From Rhodobacteraceae bacterium S2214 (lineage in GTDB: Bacteria > Pseudomonadota > Alphaproteobacteria > Rhodobacterales > Rhodobacteraceae), in contig CP081161.1 in NCBI GenBank assembly GCA_025141675.1, positions 2,640,001-2,704,000 of the forward strand: DNA of 64,000 nt, read 5' to 3'. Shown here in pieces: positions 51,797 to 61,096 of this stretch. Positions within the stretch are counted from its first letter, which is position 1, and each line of letters begins with the position of its first letter. A model generated the notes under the pieces. It did no database searches and was not told the DNA's origin. It saw only the letters and a program-made list of their open reading frames with translations. The position numbers and the translations under genes are program-made.

Positions 51797-53044
51797 ATGA
51801 AACATACCCTAACTGCAATGGCTTTGGCCCTTCCTGCCACCGCTGTTTACGCCGAGGACAAGGTCACGATCGAGTTTGCCTATCCTTACAGCCACCTTTT
51901 TGATGTGACCTATGAGGCGATGATGCCTGCTTTCGAGGCGGCGCATCCAAATATCGAAGTGAAATTCCGCGCCACTTATGAATCCTATGAGGACGCCACC
52001 AACACAGTCCTGCGCGAAGCTGTTGCTGGCAACCTGCCAGACGTTTCCATGCAAGGCCTAAACCGTCAAGCGCCGCTGGTCGACAAAGGCATCGCACAGT
52101 CGCTTGCCCCGTTCATTGCCGCTGAGGCCGATTTCGAAACAGAGGGCTACCACGGCGCCATGCTGTCATTGTCGACCTTCGATGACGAAGTTTACGGTTT
52201 GCCATTCTCGATCTCATTGCCGGTTGGCTATTACAACATGGACATCCTGCGGAGCGGCGGCATCGAAGAGCTGCCAACGACATGGGACGAGGTGATCGCG
52301 GCCTGTAAGACCATGAAAGACAACGGCATCGACAACCCGATCTTCTGGGGCTGGAACATCACTGGCAACTGGTTCATGCAAGCGCTTCTATGGAGCCAAG
52401 ACAGTGCCATCGTCGAGAACGGCCAAGTGACAATGGACAGCCCTGAAGCGCTGGTTGCCCTTGAGCAGATGCAGGAAATCTTCACTGAGTGTGAAATGCA
52501 GAACCTTGAATGGAAGGCCGCATTGTCGTCTTTCTCTGCGGGTGATGTTGGCATGATGTTCTGGTCCACGTCTGCCTTGGGCGCGGTTGAACGCAGCCAA
52601 GGTGATTTCGAACTGGTGACCGGCCCATTCCCGGGTCTGGGCGAAACGCCGAAAGGTCTGCCTGCTGGCGGCAATGCGGCAATGTTGACGTCAACCTCGG
52701 ATGACCCTGCTGTGCGCGAAGCGGCTTGGACATGGCTGAAATTCATCACCTCAGGTGAAGGCGCTGCCGAAGTGGCCAAAACCACTGGCTACATGCCCCC
52801 TAACAAGGCGGCCAACGAGATCATTCTCGCCGACTTCTACGAGCAGAACCCAAACAAGCAGACTGCTGTTGATCAGCTTCCGCTGCTGCGCGACTGGCTG
52901 GCCTATCCGGGCGACAACGGCCTGGCGATCACGCAGGTGATCTATGACGGCATCGAACGCATCGTCACTGGCGACGCCACCGACATGAAAGAGCTGCAAG
53001 AAGAGCTGGTCGAAGAAATCGCTGACCTTCTGCCAAACGGCTAA
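51797..53044 (+). CDS. ABC transporter substrate-binding protein (family 1)
   Basis: A protein of 415 residues starting MKHTLTAMALALPATAVYAED, a Sec signal peptide with cleavage after VYA. The body is a family-1 solute-binding protein (FEAAHPNIEVKFRATYESYED, FWGWNITGNWFMQALLWSQD, LPAGGNAAMLTSTSDD). GGAG lies 9 bases before the ATG; the longer open frame upstream overlaps the hairpin and is rejected. The pattern resembles UgpB-type proteins that bind glycerol-phosphate compounds. The two phosphoesterases downstream support a phosphodiester ligand. Confidence 0.9.
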   Translation: MKHTLTAMALALPATAVYAEDKVTIEFAYPYSHLFDVTYEAMMPAFEAAHPNIEVKFRATYESYEDATNTVLREAVAGNLPDVSMQGLNRQAPLVDKGIAQSLAPFIAAEADFETEGYHGAMLSLSTFDDEVYGLPFSISLPVGYYNMDILRSGGIEELPTTWDEVIAACKTMKDNGIDNPIFWGWNITGNWFMQALLWSQDSAIVENGQVTMDSPEALVALEQMQEIFTECEMQNLEWKAALSSFSAGDVGMMFWSTSALGAVERSQGDFELVTGPFPGLGETPKGLPAGGNAAMLTSTSDDPAVREAAWTWLKFITSGEGAAEVAKTTGYMPPNKAANEIILADFYEQNPNKQTAVDQLPLLRDWLAYPGDNGLAITQVIYDGIERIVTGDATDMKELQEELVEEIADLLPNG

Positions 53045-53103
53045 CCCAATTCCGGTCGCCCTTTTGGGGGCGGCCGGACCCCATTTAAGAAAGGCTCAGG
53101 TCG

Positions 53104-53931
53104 ATGAAGCTTGTGCAGATTTCCGACATTCACCTAACAGTCCCCGGTGAACGCATGGGCGGCTTGAACCCCCATAGACGTTTTGCGCAAGCGCTTGACC
53201 ATGTCCGCGCGCAACACAGCGACGCCACACGGATTATTATCACTGGCGATTTGACCCATTGGGGCGAACCTGCGGCCTATGCGACCCTTGTTGATGCGCT
53301 GACCGATGTACCTTGCCCCGTGCGCTTGTTGATTGGAAACCATGATGACCGCACCGCGTTTTTGGGCGCTTTTCCAGACTATCCCAAAGACCCGTCTGGG
53401 TTCATCAACCACGCCGAAACAGTGGATGGCACGCGCCTGATCTACCTCGACACGACCGCGACGCGCACCCACGCAGGCCATTTCTGTGAAGCGCGCCGCG
53501 ATTGGCTGGAAACCGTGTTGAAAGACAGCACCCGCGCGCGCCTGTTCATGCATCACAATGCCATGCCGCTTGGACTGCCTGCCGAAGACAAGATCGCGCT
53601 TGTCCCCGAAGACCGCGCACCGCTGGCAGAGCTCTTGAGCACTTATCGCGACCGCATCGAGTATATTCATTTCGGCCATGTCCATGCACCCGTGCACGGG
53701 ACGTGGTGCGGCATTCCCTTTGCCTCTGTCCGTTCCACCGGTAATCAATCCCTGCCTGACCTAACCGAGATGGAGCTGTTGCACGGTGCCCCCATGGCCC
53801 CGTCCTACGCTGTGATCCTTGCGGATGATATAGGCACCATCATCCATGACATTCCCTTTACCTGGGATGGGCCAGTGTTCAGCTCTGGTACGTCTTGGGA
53901 AGATTGGGCCAAACCAGTGGCGGCAGAATGA
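53104..53931 (+). CDS. Metallophosphoesterase (GpdQ/CpdA-like phosphodiesterase), first of a pair
   Basis: A cytosolic protein of 275 residues with the full two-metal calcineurin-like set: SDIHL (DxH), TGDLTHWG (GD), IGNHDD (GNHD), LFMHHN, and FGHVHAPVHG (GHxH). Family members near GpdQ and CpdA cleave glycerophosphodiesters or cyclic nucleotides. There is no signal peptide, so it would act on the imported substrate. It follows the binding-protein gene in the operon and overlaps the next phosphoesterase gene by four bases. Confidence 0.9.
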   Translation: MKLVQISDIHLTVPGERMGGLNPHRRFAQALDHVRAQHSDATRIIITGDLTHWGEPAAYATLVDALTDVPCPVRLLIGNHDDRTAFLGAFPDYPKDPSGFINHAETVDGTRLIYLDTTATRTHAGHFCEARRDWLETVLKDSTRARLFMHHNAMPLGLPAEDKIALVPEDRAPLAELLSTYRDRIEYIHFGHVHAPVHGTWCGIPFASVRSTGNQSLPDLTEMELLHGAPMAPSYAVILADDIGTIIHDIPFTWDGPVFSSGTSWEDWAKPVAAE

Positions 53932-54710
53932 AGTTTATCCATCTGACTGACACCCACGTCATTGGCGAAGGTTTGCTTTACGGACAAGACCCCGCCGCGC
54001 GGCTGCGGGCCGCTGTGGCCTCAATCAATGCCGAACATGGCGACGCGGATTTCGTTGTCCTAACGGGTGACATGACCCATTGGGGCGACGCGGCAGCCTA
54101 TGCGCGGTTTGCGCGCGAAATCAAAATGTTCAACATGCCAGTGCATCTGATGGTGGGCAATCACGACGAGACATCAGCTTTTGGCGAAGCTTTCCCAGAA
54201 ACGCCCCGCGATTACAACGGCTTTGTCCAATGTGGCTTTGACACCCCGTTCGGGCGCTTTCTCTTGTTGGATACCAAGCACCCAGAAACCCACGCTGGCG
54301 CTTATTGTCCCGCGCGCCAAGCGTGGTTGGGTCGGCAACTGGACCAAACCGACGGCCCAATCGTTCTGTTCATGCACCACCCGCCACTTAAAACGGGCAT
54401 TGCCGCGATGGATCAGATCATGTTGCAGGATGCAGAGGCCTTCTACGACGTCATTGCGCCCCACAAGGCACGTATCCGGCACATGTTCTTTGGCCATGTG
54501 CACCGCGCCATTTTCGGCAATTGGCGGGGTATCAGTTATTCCTGTATGCGCGGCCTTAACCACCAAGTCGCCTTGGAGTTAAATGGTGCGGGCGAGCGCA
54601 TTGCGGCAAATTTCGAACCTCCGGCCTACGGTGTGGTGACACTCAGCGACGATCAGGTCTCGGTTCATTTGCACGATTTTGCAGATCGCTCAAAGCGATT
54701 TCTCTTGTGA
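53928..54710 (+). CDS. Metallophosphoesterase (GpdQ/CpdA-like phosphodiesterase), second of a pair
   Basis: A protein of 260 residues with the same motifs as its upstream neighbour: TDTHV, TGDMTHWG, VGNHDE, LFMHHPPL, and FGHVHRAIFGNW. The ATG at 53928 overlaps the preceding stop. The two are clearly paralogous and presumably arose by tandem duplication; different side chains after the DxH and HH motifs suggest different substrate preference. A GCAGCC/GGCTGC hairpin lies just after the stop (54712-54728). Confidence 0.9.
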   Translation: MKFIHLTDTHVIGEGLLYGQDPAARLRAAVASINAEHGDADFVVLTGDMTHWGDAAAYARFAREIKMFNMPVHLMVGNHDETSAFGEAFPETPRDYNGFVQCGFDTPFGRFLLLDTKHPETHAGAYCPARQAWLGRQLDQTDGPIVLFMHHPPLKTGIAAMDQIMLQDAEAFYDVIAPHKARIRHMFFGHVHRAIFGNWRGISYSCMRGLNHQVALELNGAGERIAANFEPPAYGVVTLSDDQVSVHLHDFADRSKRFLL

Positions 54711-55293
54711 AGCAGCCCTATCGGCTGCGCGGGACTGAACGCCAAGCGCCAGAGTACTGGAAAAGAACGCGCTGGCCTGCCGTTTGCACCAATTCAATGT
54801 TTCATAAGCCAGACGCCTTTGGCTTAAATACTATGATTTGATCCCAAGGACTCAGCGCAACGCTGGAGGAGACTTAGGGCTCAGGTCATGATCAAAACCA
54901 ACGAGGTGAAACGTATCTTTGCCAATATCGACACCAATCAACATGAGCTCGTCAAATTCAGTCTTCGCCATGCTACTTCTCCTATATGCAGGTGAAACTA
55001 GGCTCAGCCTAACCTGCTGGGTGAAGCAGCGGGTACATCCCATTAGCGGACTCCCAGCACTCGATCGCGATGCTGCGATTGCAGCCCGCTTTGCCGACAT
55101 TCGCTGCGTTCGCAAAATCAGGTGATGGGCGGATTCACACAATGCGGGACAAAACTAACCTTTAGCAATTTTAGGCCAAGGTCCGCTTTCAATGAGCTGC
55201 TCGCCAGCGCAAGGATATCAAGATTGGTAGTAGACCTTCGCTGTCAGTAGGCGAAGTGCCCTTATGAGCATAAATGCTCAGTCTCACTCAGTC
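54711..55293. other. Non-coding stretch with an IS110 remnant
   Basis: About 580 bases without an intact gene. They hold the hairpin at 54712-54728, the truncated IS110-family transposase start (listed separately) with its former left-end sequence at about 54972-55140, and a tandem repeat at 55277-55306. Confidence 0.5.
54852..54971 (-). pseudogene. Remnant of an IS110-family transposase, first 29 codons
   Basis: From the ATG at 54971 (AGGAGAAG leader) the frame reads MAKTEFDELMLIGVDIGK, then DTFHLVGFDHD, the start of an IS110-family transposase including the first catalytic aspartate (VDIGKDTFHLVG). It then turns to unrelated sequence and stops at 54852. It differs from the intact IS110 element at 37555-39166, so it derives from another element. 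The rest was deleted. Confidence 0.7.
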
Positions 55294-55306
55294 TCACTCA
55301 GTCCCA
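55277..55306. repeat. Three tandem copies of a 10-base repeat
   Basis: CTCAGTCTCA, CTCAGTCTCA and CTCAGTCCCA follow one another exactly. The array covers the stop codon of the LuxR-type response regulator gene (stop at 55294-55296), so copy number change could alter its C-terminus. Confidence 0.75.
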
Positions 55307-56187
55307 TGCAGCACGCGATCGGCTGCTACAGCTGCAGAAGTCCGATTATCGACTCCCATCTTTTGAAAGATCTGTTCAAGGTGTTTGTTCACAGTCCTCG
55401 GGCTCAAATCCAGGATGGTGCTGATATCGCGATTTGTTTTGCCAAGTGTCAGCCAATACAGAACCTCAGCTTCCCGGAGTGTCAAGCTCCATTGAGCAAT
55501 AAGGAACTGTTCATTGGTAATGGTCCGCCGGCGGTTAAACTTCACCAGCAACTCGCGCGAAGCAGATTGGCCAACATAGGTTAGCTCAAATTCGTTCATT
55601 GCAAGCGGTGTAAGTTGCGACAGAGGCTTTCGCCTACAAGTGGTGAGCCATTGTTGTAAAGCCGCGTTATCCACTGCGTTCATTTCGAAAGTCTCCAACG
55701 CATGGTCAGACCCCCACGACAGGTCGCCGTCCATAGTGAAGGCCAAAATTGATCGGCCAGATCGGTCCAGAGCGTCACGCGCGCTCTGGAGAAGTTTGGA
55801 ATTAGCGATGTGAATCCCTAGGCGGGCGATCAATTCATCAACCACAACGGGCTTCGTCACATAGTCAACACCACCCGCTTTCAAACCCCGCACCACATCA
55901 TCAGCTTCGGTCAGTCCAGTCATGAAAATGATCGGTGCCGCGATGCTCAAAGGGGCGGCCTTGAGCCGCATGCACGTCTCAAAGCCATCCATTTGGGGCA
56001 TCAAAGCATCCATTAATATCACATCGGGTTGCACCCGTTCGACCAGATCAATGGCCGTCTGCCCATCACGGGCCACGATCACCGACATTCCGTTTTCTTC
56101 AAGTGCTGCAGACACCATCGACAAGGTCTCAGGTTGATCATCTACCACGAGGGCAAGATTTTGGGCACTCGGATTAGAGCGTTTCAT
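55294..56187 (-). CDS. LuxR-type response regulator, partner of the NCS1-fused kinase
   Basis: A protein of 297 residues. The receiver domain (ALVVDDQPETL, phosphoacceptor in VILMDALMPQMDG, TGLTEADD, lysine in YVTKPVV) is followed by a middle region of about 100 residues without clear family, then a LuxR-type helix-turn-helix (LTLREAEVLYWLTLGKTNRDISTILDLSPRTVNKHLEQIFQKMGV). The ATG at 56187 has GGAAGTGAAG upstream and overlaps the kinase stop by 14 bases. It is thus the output of the kinase at 56174-59518, and the urea transporter genes beyond the kinase are its likely target. Confidence 0.93.
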   Translation of the reverse strand: MKRSNPSAQNLALVVDDQPETLSMVSAALEENGMSVIVARDGQTAIDLVERVQPDVILMDALMPQMDGFETCMRLKAAPLSIAAPIIFMTGLTEADDVVRGLKAGGVDYVTKPVVVDELIARLGIHIANSKLLQSARDALDRSGRSILAFTMDGDLSWGSDHALETFEMNAVDNAALQQWLTTCRRKPLSQLTPLAMNEFELTYVGQSASRELLVKFNRRRTITNEQFLIAQWSLTLREAEVLYWLTLGKTNRDISTILDLSPRTVNKHLEQIFQKMGVDNRTSAAVAADRVLHGTE

Positions 56188-59100
56188 GTGCTTCACTTCC
56201 CAGAGCATCAACGATGCCATTCAAGTCAAATTCGGCGATGTAGCTGTTAAGCTTTGCAAGAAGAATGGACGGACAGGCACGCTCTGCTTCGAGATCGGCG
56301 ATGATGCGCCGCAACTCACTGGCTTGCCCAGTCTGCGCCAGTTCGATCAAGCGCTCTGCCGTCTGTGGGGCAAGGCGAGCAGCGGCAGGCACTGCATTCT
56401 CTTCATCTGCCTGGGTTATCAAGTCTAACTTTAACAGTCCGGCCGTGCGGAAAATCAGATCATCCAAGCTGTAAGGTTTGGTGATGAATGCATCATACAA
56501 CGTCAGATGCGGAGTCGGTCTTTCGGCGTCTTTGGCGTGGCCTGAAATCATGATGATCGGGATCATCTCAAGTCCATTGGCGCGTAGATGCCGCGCCAAC
56601 GACCAGCCGTCCTGACCGGGCATATCGATATCCAGAATGAACAGGTTCGGCGTGATGTCGGTCAACATCCCAAGTGCAATCTCGGTAGAAGCCGCTACCA
56701 CAACCCCAAATCCAAGCGGTTCAAATACATTCGCAACCAAAGTAAGGTGGTGGGCATCGTCATCCACGACCATGATCGTTTTGCGCGGACCGATATAGCC
56801 AACCACTGGCGTAGTTCGGGCGGTGGGTGGAATGCCGCTCTTGGTGGTGGGTTCTTGGGAAAGCGACGGCAGCATTAGGCGGACTGTAAAGGTGCTGCCT
56901 TGTCCTAAGATGCTATCGACCGTTATCTCGCCGCCCAGAATTTCAACCAACAATTTGGTAATTGTTAGCCCAAGCCCAGAACCTCGCGCGCTGTTCTGGC
57001 GCGAGCGCTGAAAGGGCTGCCAGATACGTGGCAAGAAATTGGGCGCGATGCCAATGCCCGTGTCGCGCACCTCGATCAGGGCGATTTCATTGCGATAGGT
57101 GATCCGCAGACAGACCTCGCCTTGTTCGGTGTAGCGTATCGCGTTGGACAGCAGATTGATTAGGATTTGGCGCAAGCGTTTTTCATCAAAGCCGACCCAA
57201 GCAGGCAGATTTCCATGGGTTTCAACGGTAAAGGTGATCCTGCGCGCGCGCGCCTCTTCCTCAAAGATTGATGCCACTTGTTTGATGAACATGCGCAGAT
57301 TGATCCGGTCACGCATCACTTCCAACCGTCCCGCTTCGATGCGGGCGATATCCAGCAGACCTTCGATCAATCCTGCAAGATGTTCACTGCTACGTCGGAT
57401 CGTGGTGACAGATTCCAACCGGTGTTTGGGGATCGACGGGTCCTTTTCCAAAATTTGGGCAAAGCCGTAGATCGCGTTCAGTGGCGTACGTAGTTCGTGG
57501 CTGAGCCCAGCCATATAGCGTGTTTTGGCAAGGTTTGCGGCCTCTGCTTTGTCCTTGGCATCTTGCAAAGCAATGTCGGTGCGTTCGTGGGCGCGGATTT
57601 CGCGTAACAGCCGGTCTGTCTGGCGGCGGGTCTCGGCGCGGGCGTTGCGTTGGCTTTCGTTGATCAGCAAGAACATCCAGACTGAGACGCCAATGACGAT
57701 CACGACGCTGCCAAAGATAACCGTGAGGGCGGCCGCAAAATTCGGGCTGTTGGCATTGGCCCCGATCCAGAACAACAGGCCACCGAGCAACCCTGATATC
57801 AAACTAGTGAAAAGCGTGAATTTGGCAAAGCGCGATTGGATGGCCGCTGCGATTTTCGTGGCAAAGTTGCGGTCTATAAATTGCGTTACGTTGAAACCGA
57901 TGCGGCCATGCGGTTTGCAGCTATCTTGGCAATTGCTGTCGAGCGTGCAGCACAGCGAACAGATGGGGCCCGCGTGGAACGGACAATGGGTCATGTCTTC
58001 GGCGTCAAAACGAAAGTCGCAGATAGAGCAACTGTGCAGCCCCGCGGGCGCGGGGCTGGTTTCGGGCCGCGCCAGATAGTATTTTCCCTTTGTCCAAAAC
58101 GCGATCAAGGGCGCTGTCACAAAGGCTGTACAAAGGGCGATGAAGGTCGAAAAGGCCTGCGCTGTCTGCCCAGCGGCGCCCATCACCGCCAACAAGGACA
58201 AGACACAAGCTATCACCATCGCGCCGATCCCAACGGGATTGACGTCGTAAAGATGCGCACGGCGAAATTCGATGCCTTTAGGACTAAGGCCAAGGGGTTT
58301 GTTGACCACAAGATCAGCCACCAGTGCCCCGATCCATGCCACAGCCACATGCGAATAAAGGCGCAGCACTTGTTCGAGACCCTCAAAAACGCCAAGCTCC
58401 ATCAGCAGCACCGCAATGCCCACGTTAAAGACCAGCCAGACAACCCGCCCCGGATGGCTATGGGTCAACCGCGAAAAGAAATTCGACCATGCGATAGAGC
58501 CGGCATAGGCATTGGTCACATTGATCTTGAGCTGGGACAGCACAACAAACGTTCCCGTCAAGACCAGCACAAGGGTTGGTGACCCAAAGACCTGATCAAA
58601 GGCGGTGTAGTACATATGCGTAGGGTCGGCAGCATCCACTAGCGGTACGGCGTTCTGGATGGCCAGCGTCACAAGGTATGACCCCGCCAACATCTTGATC
58701 ACCCCCAGCACCGACCATCCCGGTCCCGCCGCCAAAAGGGCGGTCCACCATTTGCGCCGGTCTTTGCGGGTTTTGGGTTCTGGTAGAAAACGCAGAAAAT
58801 CAACCTGTTCACCGATTTGCGCAATCAGAGAAAACACCACGCCGGACGCGGCCCCGAACATTAGTAAGGTTGATGTGCCTTTGCCCTCTTGCGCGCCCTC
58901 GAAGCCAAGCCACGTATCGATGTCATAGCCTACCATAGCGAGCAGCGCGAAAGGCAGGATATGCAGGATCACCCAAAGCGGCTGAGTCCATGTCTGAAAA
59001 GACGAAATCTTGGAAAACCCGTTGACTACCAGCGGGATGACCACCAGTGCGCTTGCGATATAGCCTAGGAAAATCGGCAGCCCGAACAAGAAATCCAGCG

Positions 59101-59518
59101 CCAGCGCGAGGATCGCGGCCTCGAGCGCAAAGAAGATGAAGGTGAAGGATGCATAGATCAGCGACGTGATCGTTGACCCGATATAGCCAAAGCCGGCTCC
59201 GCGTGTCAGCAGATCAATATCGACACCGTAGCGCGCTGCATAATAGCAGATGGGTAGCCCTGTTAGAAACAGGATCGCGCCGACAAACATGATCGCAAAG
59301 ACTGCAATGTCGAAGCCGTAGGTGATTGTGATGGCAGCGCCAATGGCCTCCAGCGCGAGAAACGAAATCGACCCGATGGCTGTGTTTGCAACACGCGCAT
59401 AGCTCCAGCGCCGGGCACGGCGCGCGGTAAAGCGAAGCGCAAAATCCTCCATCGTCTCGTTAGCGACCCACTGGTTGTAGGTCCGCTTTTCGCGGGTCGC
59501 TTCTAGTGCTGTCACCAT
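56174..59518 (-). CDS. NCS1-type transporter fused to hybrid sensor histidine kinase and receiver
   Basis: A protein of 1114 residues. Residues about 1-480 are an NCS1-like (nucleobase/hydantoin/allantoin permease family) membrane domain with about twelve helices. Residues about 495-540 are a cysteine-rich, zinc-finger-like segment (C497, C500, then CPFHAGPICSLCC). Two membrane helices follow at about 560-620 with a coiled-coil. The HisKA domain has H674 (GLSHELRTPLNAIYG), and the ATPase has LLSNAIRYTEQG, DTGIGIA and GSGLGLTITK. The receiver has D963 (LFILDIDMPGQDG). A C-terminal helical region ends the chain. It is divergent from urtA, so a urea- or nitrogen-compound-sensing transporter-kinase is inferred. 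Confidence 0.92.
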   Translation of the reverse strand: MVTALEATREKRTYNQWVANETMEDFALRFTARRARRWSYARVANTAIGSISFLALEAIGAAITITYGFDIAVFAIMFVGAILFLTGLPICYYAARYGVDIDLLTRGAGFGYIGSTITSLIYASFTFIFFALEAAILALALDFLFGLPIFLGYIASALVVIPLVVNGFSKISSFQTWTQPLWVILHILPFALLAMVGYDIDTWLGFEGAQEGKGTSTLLMFGAASGVVFSLIAQIGEQVDFLRFLPEPKTRKDRRKWWTALLAAGPGWSVLGVIKMLAGSYLVTLAIQNAVPLVDAADPTHMYYTAFDQVFGSPTLVLVLTGTFVVLSQLKINVTNAYAGSIAWSNFFSRLTHSHPGRVVWLVFNVGIAVLLMELGVFEGLEQVLRLYSHVAVAWIGALVADLVVNKPLGLSPKGIEFRRAHLYDVNPVGIGAMVIACVLSLLAVMGAAGQTAQAFSTFIALCTAFVTAPLIAFWTKGKYYLARPETSPAPAGLHSCSICDFRFDAEDMTHCPFHAGPICSLCCTLDSNCQDSCKPHGRIGFNVTQFIDRNFATKIAAAIQSRFAKFTLFTSLISGLLGGLLFWIGANANSPNFAAALTVIFGSVVIVIGVSVWMFLLINESQRNARAETRRQTDRLLREIRAHERTDIALQDAKDKAEAANLAKTRYMAGLSHELRTPLNAIYGFAQILEKDPSIPKHRLESVTTIRRSSEHLAGLIEGLLDIARIEAGRLEVMRDRINLRMFIKQVASIFEEEARARRITFTVETHGNLPAWVGFDEKRLRQILINLLSNAIRYTEQGEVCLRITYRNEIALIEVRDTGIGIAPNFLPRIWQPFQRSRQNSARGSGLGLTITKLLVEILGGEITVDSILGQGSTFTVRLMLPSLSQEPTTKSGIPPTARTTPVVGYIGPRKTIMVVDDDAHHLTLVANVFEPLGFGVVVAASTEIALGMLTDITPNLFILDIDMPGQDGWSLARHLRANGLEMIPIIMISGHAKDAERPTPHLTLYDAFITKPYSLDDLIFRTAGLLKLDLITQADEENAVPAAARLAPQTAERLIELAQTGQASELRRIIADLEAERACPSILLAKLNSYIAEFDLNGIVDALGSEAHETL

Positions 59519-59641
59519 TTTGTGTGTCTCTCACGCATCCAAAGAGATCATGCAGAGCAGGTTTACCCTCGGTCTGCGGCCTCCCTCCGGGTCAGCCATC
59601 TGTCCAGTTGCTCCAAAGCATAGGGGGCAAAACGCGCAGGC

Positions 59642-59663
59642 ATATACGTCATTCGACGTATAT
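59642..59663. promoter_or_regulatory. Perfect palindrome between the transporter-kinase and urtA
   Basis: ATATACGT-N6-ACGTATAT has perfect 8-base arms and lies about 85 bases upstream of the urtA start. It is a candidate binding site for the LuxR-type regulator at 55294-56187. A CCCCC/GGGGG hairpin follows at about 59671-59702. Confidence 0.5.
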
Positions 59664-59748
59664 CGATACCGCCCCCCCCTGAATGATCGTGCAATAGGGG
59701 GCGAAAAATGGAATCGCCCAAACTTTTAGCACTCAAAAAGGAATGGTC

Positions 59749-61017
59749 ATGTCCGATAAACCAATCTCAAAAAATAACGCTGCCATGAGCCGCCGCGCCA
59801 TGATGGCAAGCTCTGCCGCGTTTGGCGCTGCATTGTTTGCGCCATCGGGGCTGCGTGCGCAGGATTATGCAACGGCTGACGTCAGCACTACCGGCCTTGC
59901 GGTAACCGACGATACTGTGACGATCGGCATTCTACATTCGATCACAGGCACGATGGCAATTTCAGAGACCGGATCTGTACAGGCTGAAAAACTGGCCATC
60001 AAGCAGATCAACGAAATGGGCGGTGTTCTGGGTCGTCAGATCGAAGTGATCCAAGAAGACGGTGCATCGGACTGGCCGACCTTCGCGGAAAAGGCTCGTA
60101 AACTGCTCGTCAATGACAAGGTGGCCTCGGTCATGGGCTGCTGGACCTCTGCCAGCCGCAAAGCGGTGCTGCCTGTGTTCGAACAAAACAACGGCTTTTT
60201 GTACTATCCAACCTTCTATGAAGGCCTCGAGCAAAGCCCCAACGTCATCTACACCGGGCAAGAGGCCACACAGCAGATCATCGCGGGACTTGATTGGGTC
60301 AAGGAAACGAAGGGCGCGAATTCCTTCTATCTGCTGGGGTCCGATTACATCTGGCCACGCACATCCAACAAAATTGCGCGCAAGCATATCGAAGACTTCC
60401 TTGGCGGCGAGGTCGTCGGCGAAGATTACTATCCACTGGGTCACACGCAATTCAACTCTGTCATTAACAAAATCCGCCTGCGTAAACCCGACGTGATTTA
60501 TGCCATTGTTGTTGGTGGGTCGAACGTTGCCTTCTATAAGCAGCTGAAAGCGGCTGGCATTGATATGACAGCCGAAGACCCGATCCTGTTGACCATCTCG
60601 GTCACCGAGGATGAGATTTTGGGCATCGGCGGCGAGAACATGGAAGGCGCGTATGCCTGCATGAAGTACTTCCAATCGCTCGATAACCCGAACAACGCAG
60701 CATTTGTGACTGCCTTCAAAGAGATGTGGGGCGAGGACATCGTGATTGGCGATGTAACGCAGGCCGCCTATCTTGGCCCATGGCTGTGGAAAGCCGCCGT
60801 CGAAAAGGCCGGGTCTTTTGACGTGGACAAGGTCCGCGAAGCCCAAATCGGGATCGAGTTGGACACAGCTCCCGAAGGTTACGTCAAAGTCCACGAAAAC
60901 CATCATTTGTGGTCCAAAACCCGCGTTGGTTTGGCCAAGCCTGATGGACAGTACGAAGTGGTGTTTGAGACGGCTGATCTGGTTGAGCCTGACCCTTTCC
61001 CAGAGGGCTATCAGTAA
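59749..61017 (+). CDS. urtA: Urea ABC transporter substrate-binding protein UrtA
   Basis: A protein of 422 residues. The N-terminal SRRAMMASSAAFGAALFAP is a Tat-like signal, and cleavage is expected near LRAQD. The mature part has the UrtA hallmarks VTIGILHSITGTMAISE, EDGASDWPTFAEKARKLL, MGCWTSASRKAVLPVFE and NGFLYYPTFYEGLEQSPNVIYTG. It binds urea in the periplasm. AAAGGA supports the ATG at 59749 rather than the in-frame ATG six bases before. It heads the urtABCDE operon. Confidence 0.96.
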   Translation: MSDKPISKNNAAMSRRAMMASSAAFGAALFAPSGLRAQDYATADVSTTGLAVTDDTVTIGILHSITGTMAISETGSVQAEKLAIKQINEMGGVLGRQIEVIQEDGASDWPTFAEKARKLLVNDKVASVMGCWTSASRKAVLPVFEQNNGFLYYPTFYEGLEQSPNVIYTGQEATQQIIAGLDWVKETKGANSFYLLGSDYIWPRTSNKIARKHIEDFLGGEVVGEDYYPLGHTQFNSVINKIRLRKPDVIYAIVVGGSNVAFYKQLKAAGIDMTAEDPILLTISVTEDEILGIGGENMEGAYACMKYFQSLDNPNNAAFVTAFKEMWGEDIVIGDVTQAAYLGPWLWKAAVEKAGSFDVDKVREAQIGIELDTAPEGYVKVHENHHLWSKTRVGLAKPDGQYEVVFETADLVEPDPFPEGYQ

Positions 61018-61025
61018 ACCGTTCT

Positions 61026-61058
61026 GGCGTAGCCCGTACTGCCAGGGCGGGCCACGCC
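61026..61058 (+). terminator. Intercistronic hairpin after urtA
   Basis: GGCGTAGCCCG (61026-61036) pairs with CGGGCCACGCC (61048-61058) with one mismatch, eight bases after the urtA stop and 38 before urtB. No T tract is present. It is likely an RNA processing or attenuation element. Confidence 0.55.
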
Positions 61059-61096
61059 ACCCAACCTCACTCATTCGATACCCAAAAGGAAACGGC

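Noticed and set aside
55277..55306. CRISPR-like array
   Set aside because: The units are 10 bases, contiguous and without spacers; it is a simple tandem repeat.
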